A DNA stretch of 64,000 nucleotides from Euryodendron excelsum (Eukaryota; Streptophyta; Magnoliopsida; Ericales; Pentaphylacaceae): the NCBI GenBank assembly GCA_033060915.1, contig CM065377.1:35276683-35340682 (forward strand). The letters are read 5' to 3'. The notes under the pieces were generated by a model that saw only the letters and a list, made by a program, of their open reading frames with translations, was not told the origin of the DNA and did not search any database. Both the position numbers and the translations under genes were made by a program. Shown here in pieces: positions 1 to 10,320 of this stretch (position 1 is its first letter; every line of letters begins with the position of its first letter).

Positions 1-480
1 TTTGGGTATCAAACCGGTAACGTCCCGAGAATACTTTTTATAGTGTTCTCGACCTTCCTTTACCTTTCCGGATCATTCCGAGTCAGTTCCGGCCAACCCG
101 GTACAAAATGACTGTTTTGCCCCTGGAGGGCCGGTCTCCTTCTTTGACCATACCGGCTCTGGGTATCAAACCGGTAATGTCCCGAGAATACTTTTTATAG
201 TGTTCTTGACCTTCCTTTACCTTTTCGGACCATTCCGAGTTAGTTCCGGTACACCCGGTACAAAATGACCGTTTTGCCCCCGGTGGGTCGGTCTCCTTTT
301 CCGACATTTTCCGACCATGCCGGCTCTGGGAATCAAACTGGCAACCTCCGAGAACATTCTGAATAATTTTTTTAGATCCCAAGTCTTCTTCCAAGACAAT
401 CCGAGTCTGTCCCGGCAGTTTCCTAGTCCGATTGACCGTTTTGCCCCTGAAGGCCCAGTCAACCTTTCCGACCCACCTTA
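1..480 (+). repeat. U3 tandem repeat, unit about 160 bp, three units
   Basis: The phrase GGGTATCAAACCGGTAA occurs near 4 and 161, and a diverged version near 328, giving periods of about 157 and 167 bp. Each unit also carries a variant of AAAATGACCGTTTTGCCCC and a GGCCGGTC phrase. The same unit occurs three times in the inverted copy (about 9310-9680) and about twice in the copies at 14543 and 39011, so the copy number varies between LTRs. It lies upstream of the TATA box, in the U3 position. Confidence 0.75.
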
Positions 481-701
481 TCTTCATTTTTCAAGTCAAA
501 TACCTCCAGGACACTATTTTGAGTGTTCCTGCTCCTTTCCGACCTTCCGGGTCATTCCCGGCTCCTTCAAATCATTTTCGGACTTTCCGGAGTCACTCCT
601 AGTGAAGCCAGGCTAAAAATTGCATGGTAGTCACTAGTACAGGCGCCCAAATCTAGTCAAAGATACGTTGCTTGCCGACCTTAAATCTTTCCTAATTGGC
701 T

Positions 702-762
702 GGCGCCACTACTAGTGGCGCCAAGCCAAAAAATGGCCTAGCGCCACTCCTAGTGGCGCTAG
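702..762 (+). promoter_or_regulatory. Paired GGCGCC palindromes upstream of the LTR promoter
   Basis: Two near-perfect inverted repeats lie side by side. At 702-722 arms GGCGCCACTA / TAGTGGCGCC are separated by one base. At 738-762 arms CTAGCGCCACT / AGTGGCGCTAG are separated by three bases. They lie 50-115 bases upstream of the TATA box and recur, with substitutions, at the same place in the other Tat-A copies (about 8876-8960, 16088-16150, 39743-39800, 54241-54300, 62592-62660). The position suggests a transcription-factor site or enhancer; that role is inferred. Confidence 0.6.
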
Positions 763-814
763 TGTCAAGTTTGCCCTGGCGCCACTGCAACAAGCGCCAG
801 GTTTGTCCTCCTTC

Positions 815-822
815 TATAAATA
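815..822 (+). promoter_or_regulatory. TATA box of Tat-A LTR copy 1
   Basis: TATAAATA lies in the context CTTCTATAAATACAGCGCC, downstream of the U3 repeats. The same octamer in the same context is found in the copies at 8838-8845 (minus), 16217-16224, 39843-39850 and 62710-62717. Transcription would start roughly 30 bases downstream, opening the R region. Confidence 0.7.
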
Positions 823-899
823 CAGCGCCTTATTCAATGTGAAAAGGGTTTGCAAACTTAACCTAAAAATCCTATATTTTGATATACAGAGCTCGAGCA

Positions 900-1010
900 T
901 CTCCAAAACCCTAGCCTCCCTAGGTTTTCCCAAACCCTAGCCACTATACACAAACCCTAGTCTCCTATACACTCATACACTCCCCTATACACTCATACAC
1001 TAGCCTTCAA
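900..1010 (+). promoter_or_regulatory. Telobox-rich leader
   Basis: Just after the TATA box there are three AAACCCTAG motifs (906-914, 932-940, 952-960), followed by the repeated phrase CTATACACTCATACAC. AAACCCTA is the plant telobox, known from promoters and 5' leaders of translation-related plant genes. The same cluster is present in the other Tat-A copies (8640-8790 minus, 16300-16400, 39890-39990, 54425-54510). Confidence 0.5.
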
Positions 1011-1429
1011 CCACTCTTTGAAGACTTCAAGAGCTGCCATCCAAAGCTTGAAGACAACTCTTGAAGACTGAAGGTGAAGATCAAGACAAAGACCGAAGAT
1101 CGAAGATAGCGCGGCGCGCAAAATAAAGAAGACATATGGTAGGCTTTCTCTTTAATTTTCTGCACTTCCCCCCTCTCTCTTCTCTCTCCAACCCACTTGG
1201 GTTTTCTCTATTTTAATCCCCCATCTCTTTCTCCCCCTTTCTTTGCATGCTTGAAACAAGGGGACTCCCGGTCCATGTGTAGGATTAGACTATTGGAGAG
1301 TCACCGTGTCGGGGGCTTTCTTCTAGTCTAACCAAAGATCACGTGGGTCCGGTCCCCTTGATTATGTGGTGAAACCTTAGCCTTGTATGTTCACGACCCC
1401 AAATTGCATTGTGCATATCATAGTCTTGC

Positions 1430-3420
1430 ATCTTCCAAAAACCGTTTTCAAACTTGTTTTCAAAATTGCATCAAAATCTCTTTTTCAAAACTTGTTTTCA
1501 AAACCGCAATTCTAGGGTGATTCTAGCCTTTCCATGGCTGGGATTGCTTTAGGAAAGTGTTATATAAAAAGTGACCTTTTGGTCTATATTTTCAAACCTT
1601 GTTTTCAAAACCACTTTCTTAAAGTGGTTCTAGCCCTCTTATGGCTAGAATCGTTTTAGGAAAGTGAGACATTTTCATACTTTCTAAAAACTCTCTTTTC
1701 AAAAAATCTTTCTTCCTAAAAATCTCTTTTTCAACATACTTTCCTAAAACTCTCCTCTCCAAAATTTTTTTAAAAAACTCCCCTCCAAAATCTATTTTTC
1801 AAAACCCCCTTTTTCAACTCCTTTCCAAAACTCTCTCTCCTAAAAATTCACTTTCTAAAAACGCTCCCTAAAAATCTTTCCAAAAACCCTCTTTTTCAAA
1901 ATCTCCTTTCTAGAAATTCCCCTTTAGGATTTTCCTTCCAAAAAACACGTTTCTAAAAATACACTTTCCAAAACTCCTTTTCTTTAAAATCTTTTTCCAA
2001 AAACTCTCTCTTCAAATTCACTTTCCAAAAACTCCTCCCTAGGATTCCCTTCTAGAAAACCTTCGTTTCCAAAAACGTGCTTTCCAAAAACCCCTTCCTT
2101 GGAGCCCAAGTCAAGCCCTAGAGCTAACCATTAGGAAACCCTAATTTTCTTTCCAAAAACATGATTTTCAAACTTTGTCCCAAACCTAGGTTTTCAAAAC
2201 CTCTTGTTTTCTACATCAAAGCTATACATGTTTCCAAAACCTCTTTTCTACGTTAAAATTCTACACCTTCAAATCTAGGATTTCTAGAATTTCCCTTTCC
2301 AAATCCTTTCCAAATCAAATCTCCCCGTTTAGGAAACCAAATCCAATCCTCCGTTTTTGGAAACAAAATCAAATCTTTTCTTTTAGGAGCCAAATCCAAT
2401 TCCTTCCAAATCCAAACTTTTTCTTAATTCAAATCCTTCCTAAACTTCCACCTTCCTAAACCATAAGTTTCCTAAAACTTTCAACTTCCACATCCTTCCT
2501 AATCCTACCCCTTTTCCAAATCTTAACTTTTCAAACCTAAGTTTTCAAACTCTTCCTAAACTCAAACCCTTCCTAATCTCAGGATTTGCTAAAACTCTAA
2601 AACTTTCTAAATTTTAAACTTTCTAAATTTCAAATCTTTCCAAATTCAAAACTTTCTAAATTTGAAACCTTTTTAAGTTAAATCTTTCTAAACCTAAAAA
2701 CGTTCTAAATTCTAAACTTTCCAAAACTTCAAAATCTTCTCAAATCAAAAACTTTTCCAAACTCAAAACCTTTTTAATTTAAGACTTTCTTAAGTTGAAA
2801 CTTTCTTAATTCAAACATTTCCTAAAACGAAACTTTCCACTTTTCAAAACTTCCCTAATTCAAAAACTTTCCGAAAATGAAAAATTTCCTTTTTCAAACC
2901 TTTCTCAAAACAAAACTTTCTTATTTTCAAAACTTCCTTGTTTTCAAAACTTTCCAAATTCAAAACTTCCCTTTTTCAAACATTCCAAAATTCAAAACTT
3001 TCTTAATTTGAAACTTTCCAAATTCTAAACCTTTCTCAAACTAAACTTTTCTTAATTCAAAACATTTCTAAATTTAATACTTTTCCATTTCAAAACTTTC
3101 CTAAAGTTGAAAACTTTCTTAAACCTAAAACTTTCCTAATTCGAAACTTTCCTAAATCGGACCTTTCCTAATTCAAACATCTCCTAAAATCCAATCTTTC
3201 CAAATCTTTCAAGCCAAGTCAAATCTTTCCTAGGTCTCCTATCTTTCCTAAGTCTAGGTTTCCTAAAACCAAGTCTTTTCAAAATCAATCTTTCCAAAGC
3301 AAGTCCAATCTTCTCAATTTCAATTTCCAATCTCCTCTTCTAATTTCAAGTCAAATTCAATTTTCAATTCAATCTCTTTTCAAATTAAACCTTCTATTTT
3401 CAATCAGACTCTTGTCCGAA
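1430..3420 (+). repeat. G-poor quasi-repetitive LTR body
   Basis: About 2 kb is built from degenerate short units of the type AAACTTTCCTAAATTC. The plus strand is very poor in G and rich in A, C and T. No open frame of interest is present. Equivalent tracts are 6100-7950 (inverted), 17100-18600, 40730-42260 and 55300-56480. This is low-complexity LTR filler; it explains the many Phe/Ser-rich open frames. Confidence 0.7.
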
Positions 3421-3480
3421 CTACGACTGACCTAATTCCCCCAAAGGGATACATAGGCAACCTTCATAGGTGCGGTCACA
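3418..3480 (+). other. Conserved block around CGAACTACGACTGACC
   Basis: A block beginning CGAACTACGACTGACC and ending GGTGCGGTCACAA stands out from the surrounding low-complexity DNA. It is retained in every sufficiently complete Tat LTR here: 5998-6066 (minus), 18604-18668, 42269-42332, 45004-45070, 51324-51388 and 56515-56578. Conservation between otherwise diverged LTRs points to a cis-acting role in the element RNA or DNA; which role is unknown. Confidence 0.55.
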
Positions 3481-3817
3481 ATACTTTTCAAACTTTCAAT
3501 TCCACCCTCATGGGTGCGGTTTTCAAATCTTTCCAAATCTCAAATTTCAATCTATTTTTGAAATTTTAATTTCAAATTTCTATTTTCAAATTGCTACTTT
3601 CAATTTCCAAAACTTTTCAAATCTCTTTCACGTCAAATCAATTCTTCTTTTCAAATTCCTTTCTAAACCTATTTTTCCATTCTCTTATTTTGCACTTGCA
3701 TATCATGCATCATGTTAGTTCCTTTTCAAACATTGTCTTTCAAAGTAAATAGGATTGAACTATAGTTGGTTGAAGACTCTCATAGGCGAATCTAGGGTAG
3801 ATTGACTTGTAGGTACC

Positions 3818-3840
3818 AAAAGGGCGGGGTAGGGTGATAG
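3818..3840 (+). other. Conserved G-rich motif GGGCGGGGTAGGGTGAT
   Basis: The motif sits in a G-poor LTR and is kept in copies at about 5630-5652 (minus), 18975-18992 and 51633-51647, with a weakened form at about 42651 and 56770. It is followed by a conserved CACGTAACCAACC phrase. Only three G runs are close together, so a stable G-quadruplex is not assured. Confidence 0.45.
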
Positions 3841-4053
3841 CTTAGTGCGTCTTCCCAACACGTAACCAACCTTCGAATCTAGAATCACTGATTTCAAAGA
3901 CCAAAAGGAGTTATTTTTCTAAAAAGGGCTAAATGTTTTCCAAAGGTTGCCAAACAACCTGTTTTCTTAAAAACCCTCTCTTGAGGATGTTTTCTAAAAT
4001 CGTTTTTCAAAAACCCTAAGTATAGTCTGCGGATTATTCTTAGTTTTTAGGTG

Positions 4054-4090
4054 ACCTAACTTACCTTAATCAAGTTAGGTGGTGACTCCG
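4054..4090 (+). other. Conserved hairpin followed by PBS-like motif inside the LTR
   Basis: ACCTAACTT (4054-4062) and AAGTTAGGT (4072-4080) form a perfect 9-bp hairpin with a 9-base loop, directly followed by GGTGACTCC. In the other copies the following motif is TGGCGACTCC (19232-19241, 42909-42918, about 45545, and inverted near 5381 and 63001), which resembles the start of the Tat primer-binding site TGGCGACT. The hairpin is conserved in all copies. Confidence 0.55.
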
Positions 4091-4242
4091 AACCTTTTTC
4101 AAAAGCCCTTTATTCAAACCAGTTTTTTCAATTCAAACCTAGTCGCACTCATTCTTTTAGGAGGGTGAGTTCTAACGAGAGAGTACAACATTTTTCCCGC
4201 TTGGGTGAGTATTCCTCGAGTGCGAAAAATCTGGGCGCGACA

Positions 4243-4390
4243 CCTTCTTTCTAATATTTGCATCACAAATCCTCCATTATGATAAGCTTCAAGTCAAGAT
4301 CTAATTAATAATTAATCTGCACACTAAGTGAAATTATTAGATCATTAAACTATGTTTTGTTATTATCAAAATCAAGACATTAACTCAACA
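4243..4390 (-). mobile_element. Cop-1 3' LTR fragment (start of LTR in element direction)
   Basis: This stretch matches 32550-32697, the outer end of the Cop-1 5' LTR, through the shared phrases CTAATATTTGCATCACAAATCC and TTAATCTGCACACTAAGTG. Read on the minus strand it is the beginning of the LTR (TGTTGAGTTAATGTC...). The rest of this 3' LTR was displaced leftwards by the Tat-A insertion and lies outside the window. Confidence 0.85.
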
Positions 4391-5227
4391 ATCTCCTCCT
4401 TTTTGATGATGACAAAACCTTAAAAATGTATGCAATTAAGCTCAACATAAAGCATAAGGATTAAAATGTATGAGAGGTATGATGCTTTCATATATTTTTC
4501 ATATGAAGTATTTCTCCCCCTTTTTGTTAATCATTCAAAAAGGGACAACAAAAATAGAATGCAAATATAGAATGGAAAATGTGGATTTTAAAGTTCAGAT
4601 TTTAAAAAAATTTCTCCCCCTTAATAAAGGAGTTTTATTTGATATGGCAGGTGAAGGAACCTTTATGAGTATAGACAATATGCTCAAAATTCTAAGAAGA
4701 CCAATAAGGTGCCATATCTGAAATGAGAAATATGGAGAAAGTGAGATTTTCATACCAAGCCTTTGCTCCCCCTTGCTTTTGTACTTGGTGCCTTAGAGTG
4801 GTTTCAGATTCAAGGTAAAGAAAATTCTAACTCTGATATTTTAGGACATGTAGGCATCTGAAAATTCATGCTTTATCCATTTCATTTGGTGCTGCATTAT
4901 TCATGCTCCACTGCATTATATTCATGCTCCCCTTTTCTCATCAAACAGATGCTCCAAATTATGTTTCAAATTTGGAACAAGTAAACTCGAACTCAGATGA
5001 TCAGGGCATGTAGTCACTTGGAAATTCAAAATATTCATGCCTTATTGCAGTCTATTCATGCTTCCCCTTTTCGCATCAAACTAATGCCCCCCCTTTCTTT
5101 TGCAGTTGATGCCTTATAGCAATATAATTTCTTTGCACTCATTTAGTACTATAGAATAATTCATTGTATTCAATTAGTATCAGAAAATAAAATGAAGATT
5201 AAAGAGAAATGTGTTTCTTATACCTGG
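4391..5227 (-). other. Cop-1 3' untranslated region with polypurine-tract array
   Basis: Directly next to the 3' LTR (4391-4404) the minus strand reads AAAAAGGAGGAGAT, the polypurine tract used to prime plus-strand DNA. Further C-rich boxes on the plus strand, of the type TCTCCCCCTTTTT, occur at 4513-4525, 4612-4622, 4766-4780, 4927-4936, 5061-5070 and 5086-5100. Repeated polypurine tracts upstream of the 3' LTR are a reported hallmark of Sireviruses. No credible coding frame is present. Confidence 0.65.
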
Positions 5228-8200
5228 TGTCGCACCCAGATTTTTCGCACTCGAGGAATACTCACCCAAGCGGGAAAAATGTTGTACTCTCTCGTTAGAA
5301 CCCACCCTCCTAGAAGAATGAGTGTGACTAGGTTTGAATTGAAAAATTGATTTGAATAAAGGGCTTTTGAAAAAGATTCGGAGTCGCCACCTAACTTGAT
5401 TAAGGTGAGTTAGGTCACCTAAAAACTAAGCATAATTCGAAAACTACACTTAGGGTTTTTGAAAAAGAATTTTGAAAATATCCTCAAGAGAGGGTTTTTT
5501 TTACGAAAAATAGGTTGTTTGGCAACCTTTGGAAAACATTTAGCCCTTTTTGAAAAATAACTCCTTTTTGGTCTTTGAAATCAGTGATCTAGGTTCGGAG
5601 GTTGGTTACGTGTAGGGAAGATGCACTAAGCTATCACCCTACCCCGCCCTTTCAGTACCTACATGTCTATCTACCCTAGATTCACCTATGAGAGTCTTCG
5701 ACTAACTATAGTTTAACCCTATTCACTTTAGAAAAAACAATGTTTGAAAACTAATTTAGCATGATGCATGATATGCAAGCAATAGAAAAGAATTGAAAAA
5801 TAGATTTAAAAAGAAATTGCTTTGATTTGAAAATAGATTTGAAGAGATGGAATTGAATTTGAAAAATTTAAAAATTTGGAAATAGAAATTTGAAAATAGA
5901 AATTTTGAAATTGGAATTTTGAAAATAGATTGGAATTTGAGATTTGGAAAGAATTTTGAAACCACACCCATGAGGGTGGAATTGAAAGTTTGAAAAGTAT
6001 TGTGACCGCACTTATGAAGGTTGCCTACGTATCCCTTTGGGGGAATCAGGTCAGTCGTAGTTCGGACAAGAGTCCGATTGAAAATAGAAGAGTGGATTTG
6101 AAGAAGGAGATTGAATTGGAAATTGAATTCGATTTGGAATTGGAAGAGGAGATTGGAAATTGAAATTGAGAAAATTGGACTTTGATTTGAAAAGATAGAT
6201 TTGGACTTGTTTTGAAAAAGAGAAAGATGAAGGTTTAGGAAACCTAGACTTAGGGAAAGCTTGACTCGACTTGGAAGGTTTAGGAGATTAGGAAAGATTG
6301 GATTTAGGAAATGTTTGAATTAGGAAATGTTCGATTTAGGAAAGTTTCGAATTAGAAAAGTTTCATTTTTGGAAAGTTTTGAAATTAGGAAAGTTTTAGG
6401 TTTAGGAAAGTTTTGAAATTGGAAAGTTTCGAGTTTAGAAAGTTTTCGAAAAAGGAAAGGTTTTCAGATTAGGAAAATTCCCAAATTAGGAAAGTTTTGA
6501 AAATCGGAAAGTTTTGAATTTAGAAATGTTTTGAAAAAAAAGGAAGTTTTGAATTTGGAAAGCTTTGAAAACAAGGAAGTTTTGAAAATAAGAAAATTTC
6601 GTTTTAGGAAAGGTTCGAAAAAGGAAAGTTTTCAACTTAGGAAGTGTTTGAATTAAGAAAGTTTCAACTTAAGAAAGTCTTAAATTAAGAAAGTTTTGAG
6701 TTTAGAAAAGTCTTAGATTTGGAAAGATTTGAAGTTTAAGAGAGTTTAGAATTTAGAAAGTTTTAGGTTTAGAAAAATTCAACTTAAGAAAGTTTCAAAT
6801 TTAGAAAGTTTTGAATTTAGGAAGCTTAGAATTTTAGAAAGATTTGAAATTTAAAAAGTTTAGGATTTAGAAAGTTTTAGAGTTTGAATTTTAGAAAGTC
6901 TTGAAATTAGGAAAGGTTTGAATTTAGGAAAGGTTTGAAAGCTTATATTTGAAAAGTTAAGATTTGAAAAGAGAGTAGAATTAGGAAAGGGTTGGATTAG
7001 GAAAGATTTTTATGTTCAAGTTTTGGAAACTTAAGATTTAGGAAAGTGAAAGTTTAGGAAGGATTCGAATTTAGGAAATATTTGGATTTTGAAACTTAAG
7101 GAAAGATTTGAAGTTTAGGTTTAGGAAACTTATCGTTTAGGAAGGTATTGAATTAGGAAAGGTTTGGATTAAGAAGGGATTGGATTTGGTTTCTAAAAGA
7201 GAAAGGTTGGATTTTATTTCCAAAAACGGAGGACGGGATCTAGTTTCCTAAACGGGGAGATTGGATTTGGGAAGGGTTTGAAAAGGGAGATTCTAGAAAC
7301 CCTAGTTTTGGAAGTGTGGAATTTTAACGTAGAAAAGAGGTTTTGGAAACATATATAGTTCGGATATGAAAACAAGAGGTTTTGGAAACCTAGGTTTGGG
7401 GCAAAGTTTGAAAATCATGCTTTTGGAAAGAAAATTTTGGGTTTCCTAATTGTGGGTTCTAGGGCTTGACTTGGGCTTCTTAAAGAAAGAGTTTTTGGAA
7501 AGTGCATTTTTGGAAACGAAGGTTTTCTAGAAGGGAATCCTAGGAAGGAGTTTTTGGAAAGTGAATTTGGAGAGGGAGTTTTTGGAAAAAGATTTTAGGA
7601 AAGAGGGAGTTTTGGAAAGTGTGTTTTTAGAAACGTGTTTTTTAGAAAGAAGATCCTAGAGGAGAGTTTCTAGAAGAAAAATTTTGGGAAAAGAGTTTTT
7701 AGAAAGATTTTTGGAGAGAGTTCTTAGGAAGGTGAATCTAGGGAGTGTTTTTAGAGGGTGAATTTTGAGGAAAAGATTTTGGAGAGAGAATTTTGAAAAA
7801 GAGAGTTTTAAAAAATAGGTTTTGGAAGGGAGTTTTTGAAAACGATTTTGAAAAGGAGTGTTTTAGGAAAGTATGTTGAAAAAGAGGTTTTTAGGATGAG
7901 ATTTTTGAAGAGAGAGAGTTTTTAGAAAGATTAAAAACATCTCACTTTCCTAAAGCAATTCCAGCCATAAGAGGACTAGAACCACTTTAAGAAAGTGGTT
8001 TTGAAAACAAGGTTTGAAAATATAAACCAAAAGGTCACTTTTAATATAACACTTTCCTAAAGCAACCCTAGCCATGGAAAGGCTAGAATCACCCTAGGAT
8101 TGTGATTTTGAAAACATGTTTTTGAAAAAGAGCTTCTGATGCAATTTTGAAAACAAGTTTGAAAACGATTTTTGAAAACAACTTTTTGAAAACGAATTTT

Positions 8201-8837
8201 GGAAGATGCAAGACTATGATATGCACAATGCAATTTGGGGTCGTGAACATACAAGGCTAAGGCTTCACCACATAATCAAGGGGGGCCGGACCCACGTGGT
8301 CTTTGGTTAGACTAGAAGAAAGCCCCCGACACGGTGACTCTCCAATAGTCCAATCCTACACATGGACCGGGAATCCCCTTGTTTCAAGCATGCAAAGAAA
8401 GGGGGGGAAAGAGATGGGGGATTAAAATAGAGAAAACCCAAGCGGGTTGGAGAGAGAAGAGAGAGGGGGGAAGTGCAGAAAATTAAAGAGGGAGCCTACC
8501 TTGTATCTTGTTTATTTTGCGCGCTGTGCAGTCTTCGGTCTTCGGTCTTCGGTCTTGATCTTCACCCTCAGTCTTCAAGGATTGTCTCCAAGCTTTGAAT
8601 GGCTGTTCTTCAAGTCTTCGGAGAGTGGTTAAAGGCTAGTGTATGAGTGTATGGGGGAGTGTATGAGTGTATAGGAGGCTAGGGTTTGTGTATGATGGTT
8701 AGGGTTTAGTGTAAGGTGGCTAGGGTTTGGAGAACCTAAGGAAACTAGGGTTTTTGGAGGTGCTCGAGCTCTGTATATTGAATTGTGTGATTTCTAGGTT
8801 AAGTTTTCAGACCCCTTTCACGTTGAACGAGGCTCTG

Positions 8838-8845
8838 TATTTATA
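8838..8845 (-). promoter_or_regulatory. TATA box of Tat-A LTR copy 2
   Basis: TATTTATA on the plus strand is TATAAATA on the minus strand, in the same context as in the other copies and downstream of the GGCGCC palindromes. Confidence 0.65.
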
Positions 8846-9774
8846 GAGGGAAGACGAACCTGGCGCCTGTTGTAGTGGCGCTAGGCCAAATTATACAGTG
8901 GCGCCACTAGTAGTGGCGCCAGGCCATTTTTTGGCTTGGCGCCACTACTAGTGGCGCCGGCCATTTAGGAAACAATTAAGGTCGGCAAGCAACGTATCTT
9001 TGATTAGATTTGGGCGTCTGTACTAGTGACTACCATGCAATTTTTAGCCTGGCTTCACTAGGAGTGACTCCGGAAAGTCCGGGAATGATTTGAAGGAGCC
9101 GAGAATGACCCGGAAGGCCGGAAAGAAGCAGGAATACTCAAAATAGTGTCCTGGAGGTATTTGACTTGAAAAATGAAGATAAGGTGAGTCGAAAAGGTTG
9201 ACCGGGCCTTTAGGGGCAAAACGGTCAATCGGACTAGGAAACTGCCGGGGCGAACCCGGATTGTCCCGGAAAAAGACTTGGGATCTGGAAACATTATTTA
9301 GAATGTTCCCAGAGGTTGCCGGTTTGATTCCCAAGGCCGGCGTGGTCGGAAATGGAGACCGGCCCACTAGGGGTAAAACGGTCATTTTGTACCGGGTTTG
9401 CCGGAACTGACTCGGAATGGTCCGGAAAGGTAAAGGAAGGTCGAGAACACTATAAAAATTATTATCGGGACATTACCGGTTTGATACCCAGAGCCGGTGT
9501 GGTCGAAAAAGGAGACCGGCCCTCTAGAGGCAAAACGGTCATTTTGTACCGGGTTGGCCGGAACTAACTCGGAATGGTCCGGAAAGGTAAAGGAAGGTCG
9601 AGAACACTATAAAAAGTATTCTCGGGACATTACCGATTTGATACCCAGAGCCGGTGTGGTTCCCGGGGCATCCGGATGCCTAGGGGCAAGATGGTCATCT
9701 TGACCGAAAAGTCTCGAAAAAGGTCCTATGGGTAGTCTAGTCATTTTTCACCGAAGTGAGCTAACAAACATGGG

Positions 9775-10320
9775 TATTGACCTAGGTTTTGAGTGTTTCC
9801 GCCACTCGGACGGGGTTGAGTATTTCCGCTACTCGGACGGGGTTGAGTATTTCTGCTACTCGGACGGGGTTGACGATTTGAGAGTATTTCCGCTACTCTA
9901 ACGGTTCTGTGAGTATTTCCGCTACTCTAACGGTTCTGTGAGTATTTCCGCTACTCTAACGGTTGAGTATTTCCGCTACTCGGACGGCTTTGTGAGTATT
10001 TCCGCTACTCTAACGGTTGTGTGAGTAGTTTTGCTACTCGGACCATCTCGAGGAATAAACTGTCTTGAGAGAGGGATTGGAAAGGGGTCTTACCGTCTCC
10101 GAAGAGACGTGCTTGGATTGGAACCGTCTCGAGGAATAAACTGTCTCGAGAGAGGGATTGGAAAGGGGTCTTACCGACTCCGAAGAGACGTGCCTGGGTT
10201 TTGAGTGTTTTCGCCACTCTAACGGTGTGAGTGTTTCCGCCACTCTAACGGCTTTGTGAGTGTTTCCGCCACTCTGACGGTTTTGTGAGTAGTTTTGCTA
10301 CTCGGACCGTCTCGAGGAAT
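9775..10320 (-). repeat. Tandem minisatellite in U3 of Tat-A copy 2
   Basis: The plus-strand phrase GAGTATTTCCGCTACTC followed by TAACGG or GGACGG is repeated about ten times with a period near 30 bp between 9785 and 10030, and diverged forms occur at 10200-10300. Inside it, a block starting CTCGAGGAATAAACTGTCT is repeated at about 10047 and 10128 (period 81 bp) and again at about 10311. Only two or three copies of the short unit are seen in the LTR at 14543 (15171-15300), so the array expanded in this copy. Confidence 0.75.

Larger units (their letters stand above)
1..4242 (+). mobile_element. Tat-A giant LTR, copy 1 (5' end outside window)
   Basis: This is the 3' part of a giant LTR. It has the same module order as the copies at 14543-19392 and 39011-43067: GC-rich tandem U3 repeats, GGCGCC palindromes, TATA box, leader rich in CAAACCCTAG, a G-poor body, a conserved block around CGAACTACGACTGACC, and the end GGGCGCGACA. 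It ends with CA at 4242 and is followed by Cop-1 LTR sequence (4243-4390), so it inserted into the 3' LTR of that copia element. It encodes no credible protein; phenylalanine-rich open frames here are translations of the T-rich body. Family placement (Tat/Ogre-like Ty3/gypsy) comes from related copies at 52043 and 57185, which are followed by a TGGCGACT primer-binding site and, for the second, a Tat-type gag. It could be a solo LTR or part of a full element; the left side is not visible. Confidence 0.8.

Noticed and set aside
83..616. Overlapping frames in the U3 repeats (also 9044-9703, 10005-10527, 14559-15086, 15638-15899, 39310-39507, 61938-62389)
   Set aside because: They follow the tandem U3 repeat on both strands, change from unit to unit and have no recognisable protein features.
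906..960. Interstitial telomere repeat
   Set aside because: The AAACCCTAG motifs are separated and not in tandem, so they are teloboxes in an LTR leader and not a telomere remnant.
3470..3718. Open frame rich in Phe, Ser and Asn (also 5756-5971, 18620-18832, 41995-42673, 52045-52379)
   Set aside because: These are translations of the T-rich LTR body. They recur in every copy, differ in frame and show no domain.
3818..3840. G-quadruplex in the GGGCGGGGTAGGG motif
   Set aside because: Only three G runs are clustered, and copy 4 has lost one of them. Reported as a conserved motif only.
4470..4721. 83-codon frame in the Cop-1 3' region, considered as an envelope-like ORF
   Set aside because: It is on the wrong strand for Cop-1 and lies across the polypurine-tract boxes.
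9785..10030. CRISPR-like pattern of ~30-bp repeats
   Set aside because: The units are contiguous without unique spacers, lie inside a plant LTR, and vary in sequence. It is a minisatellite.
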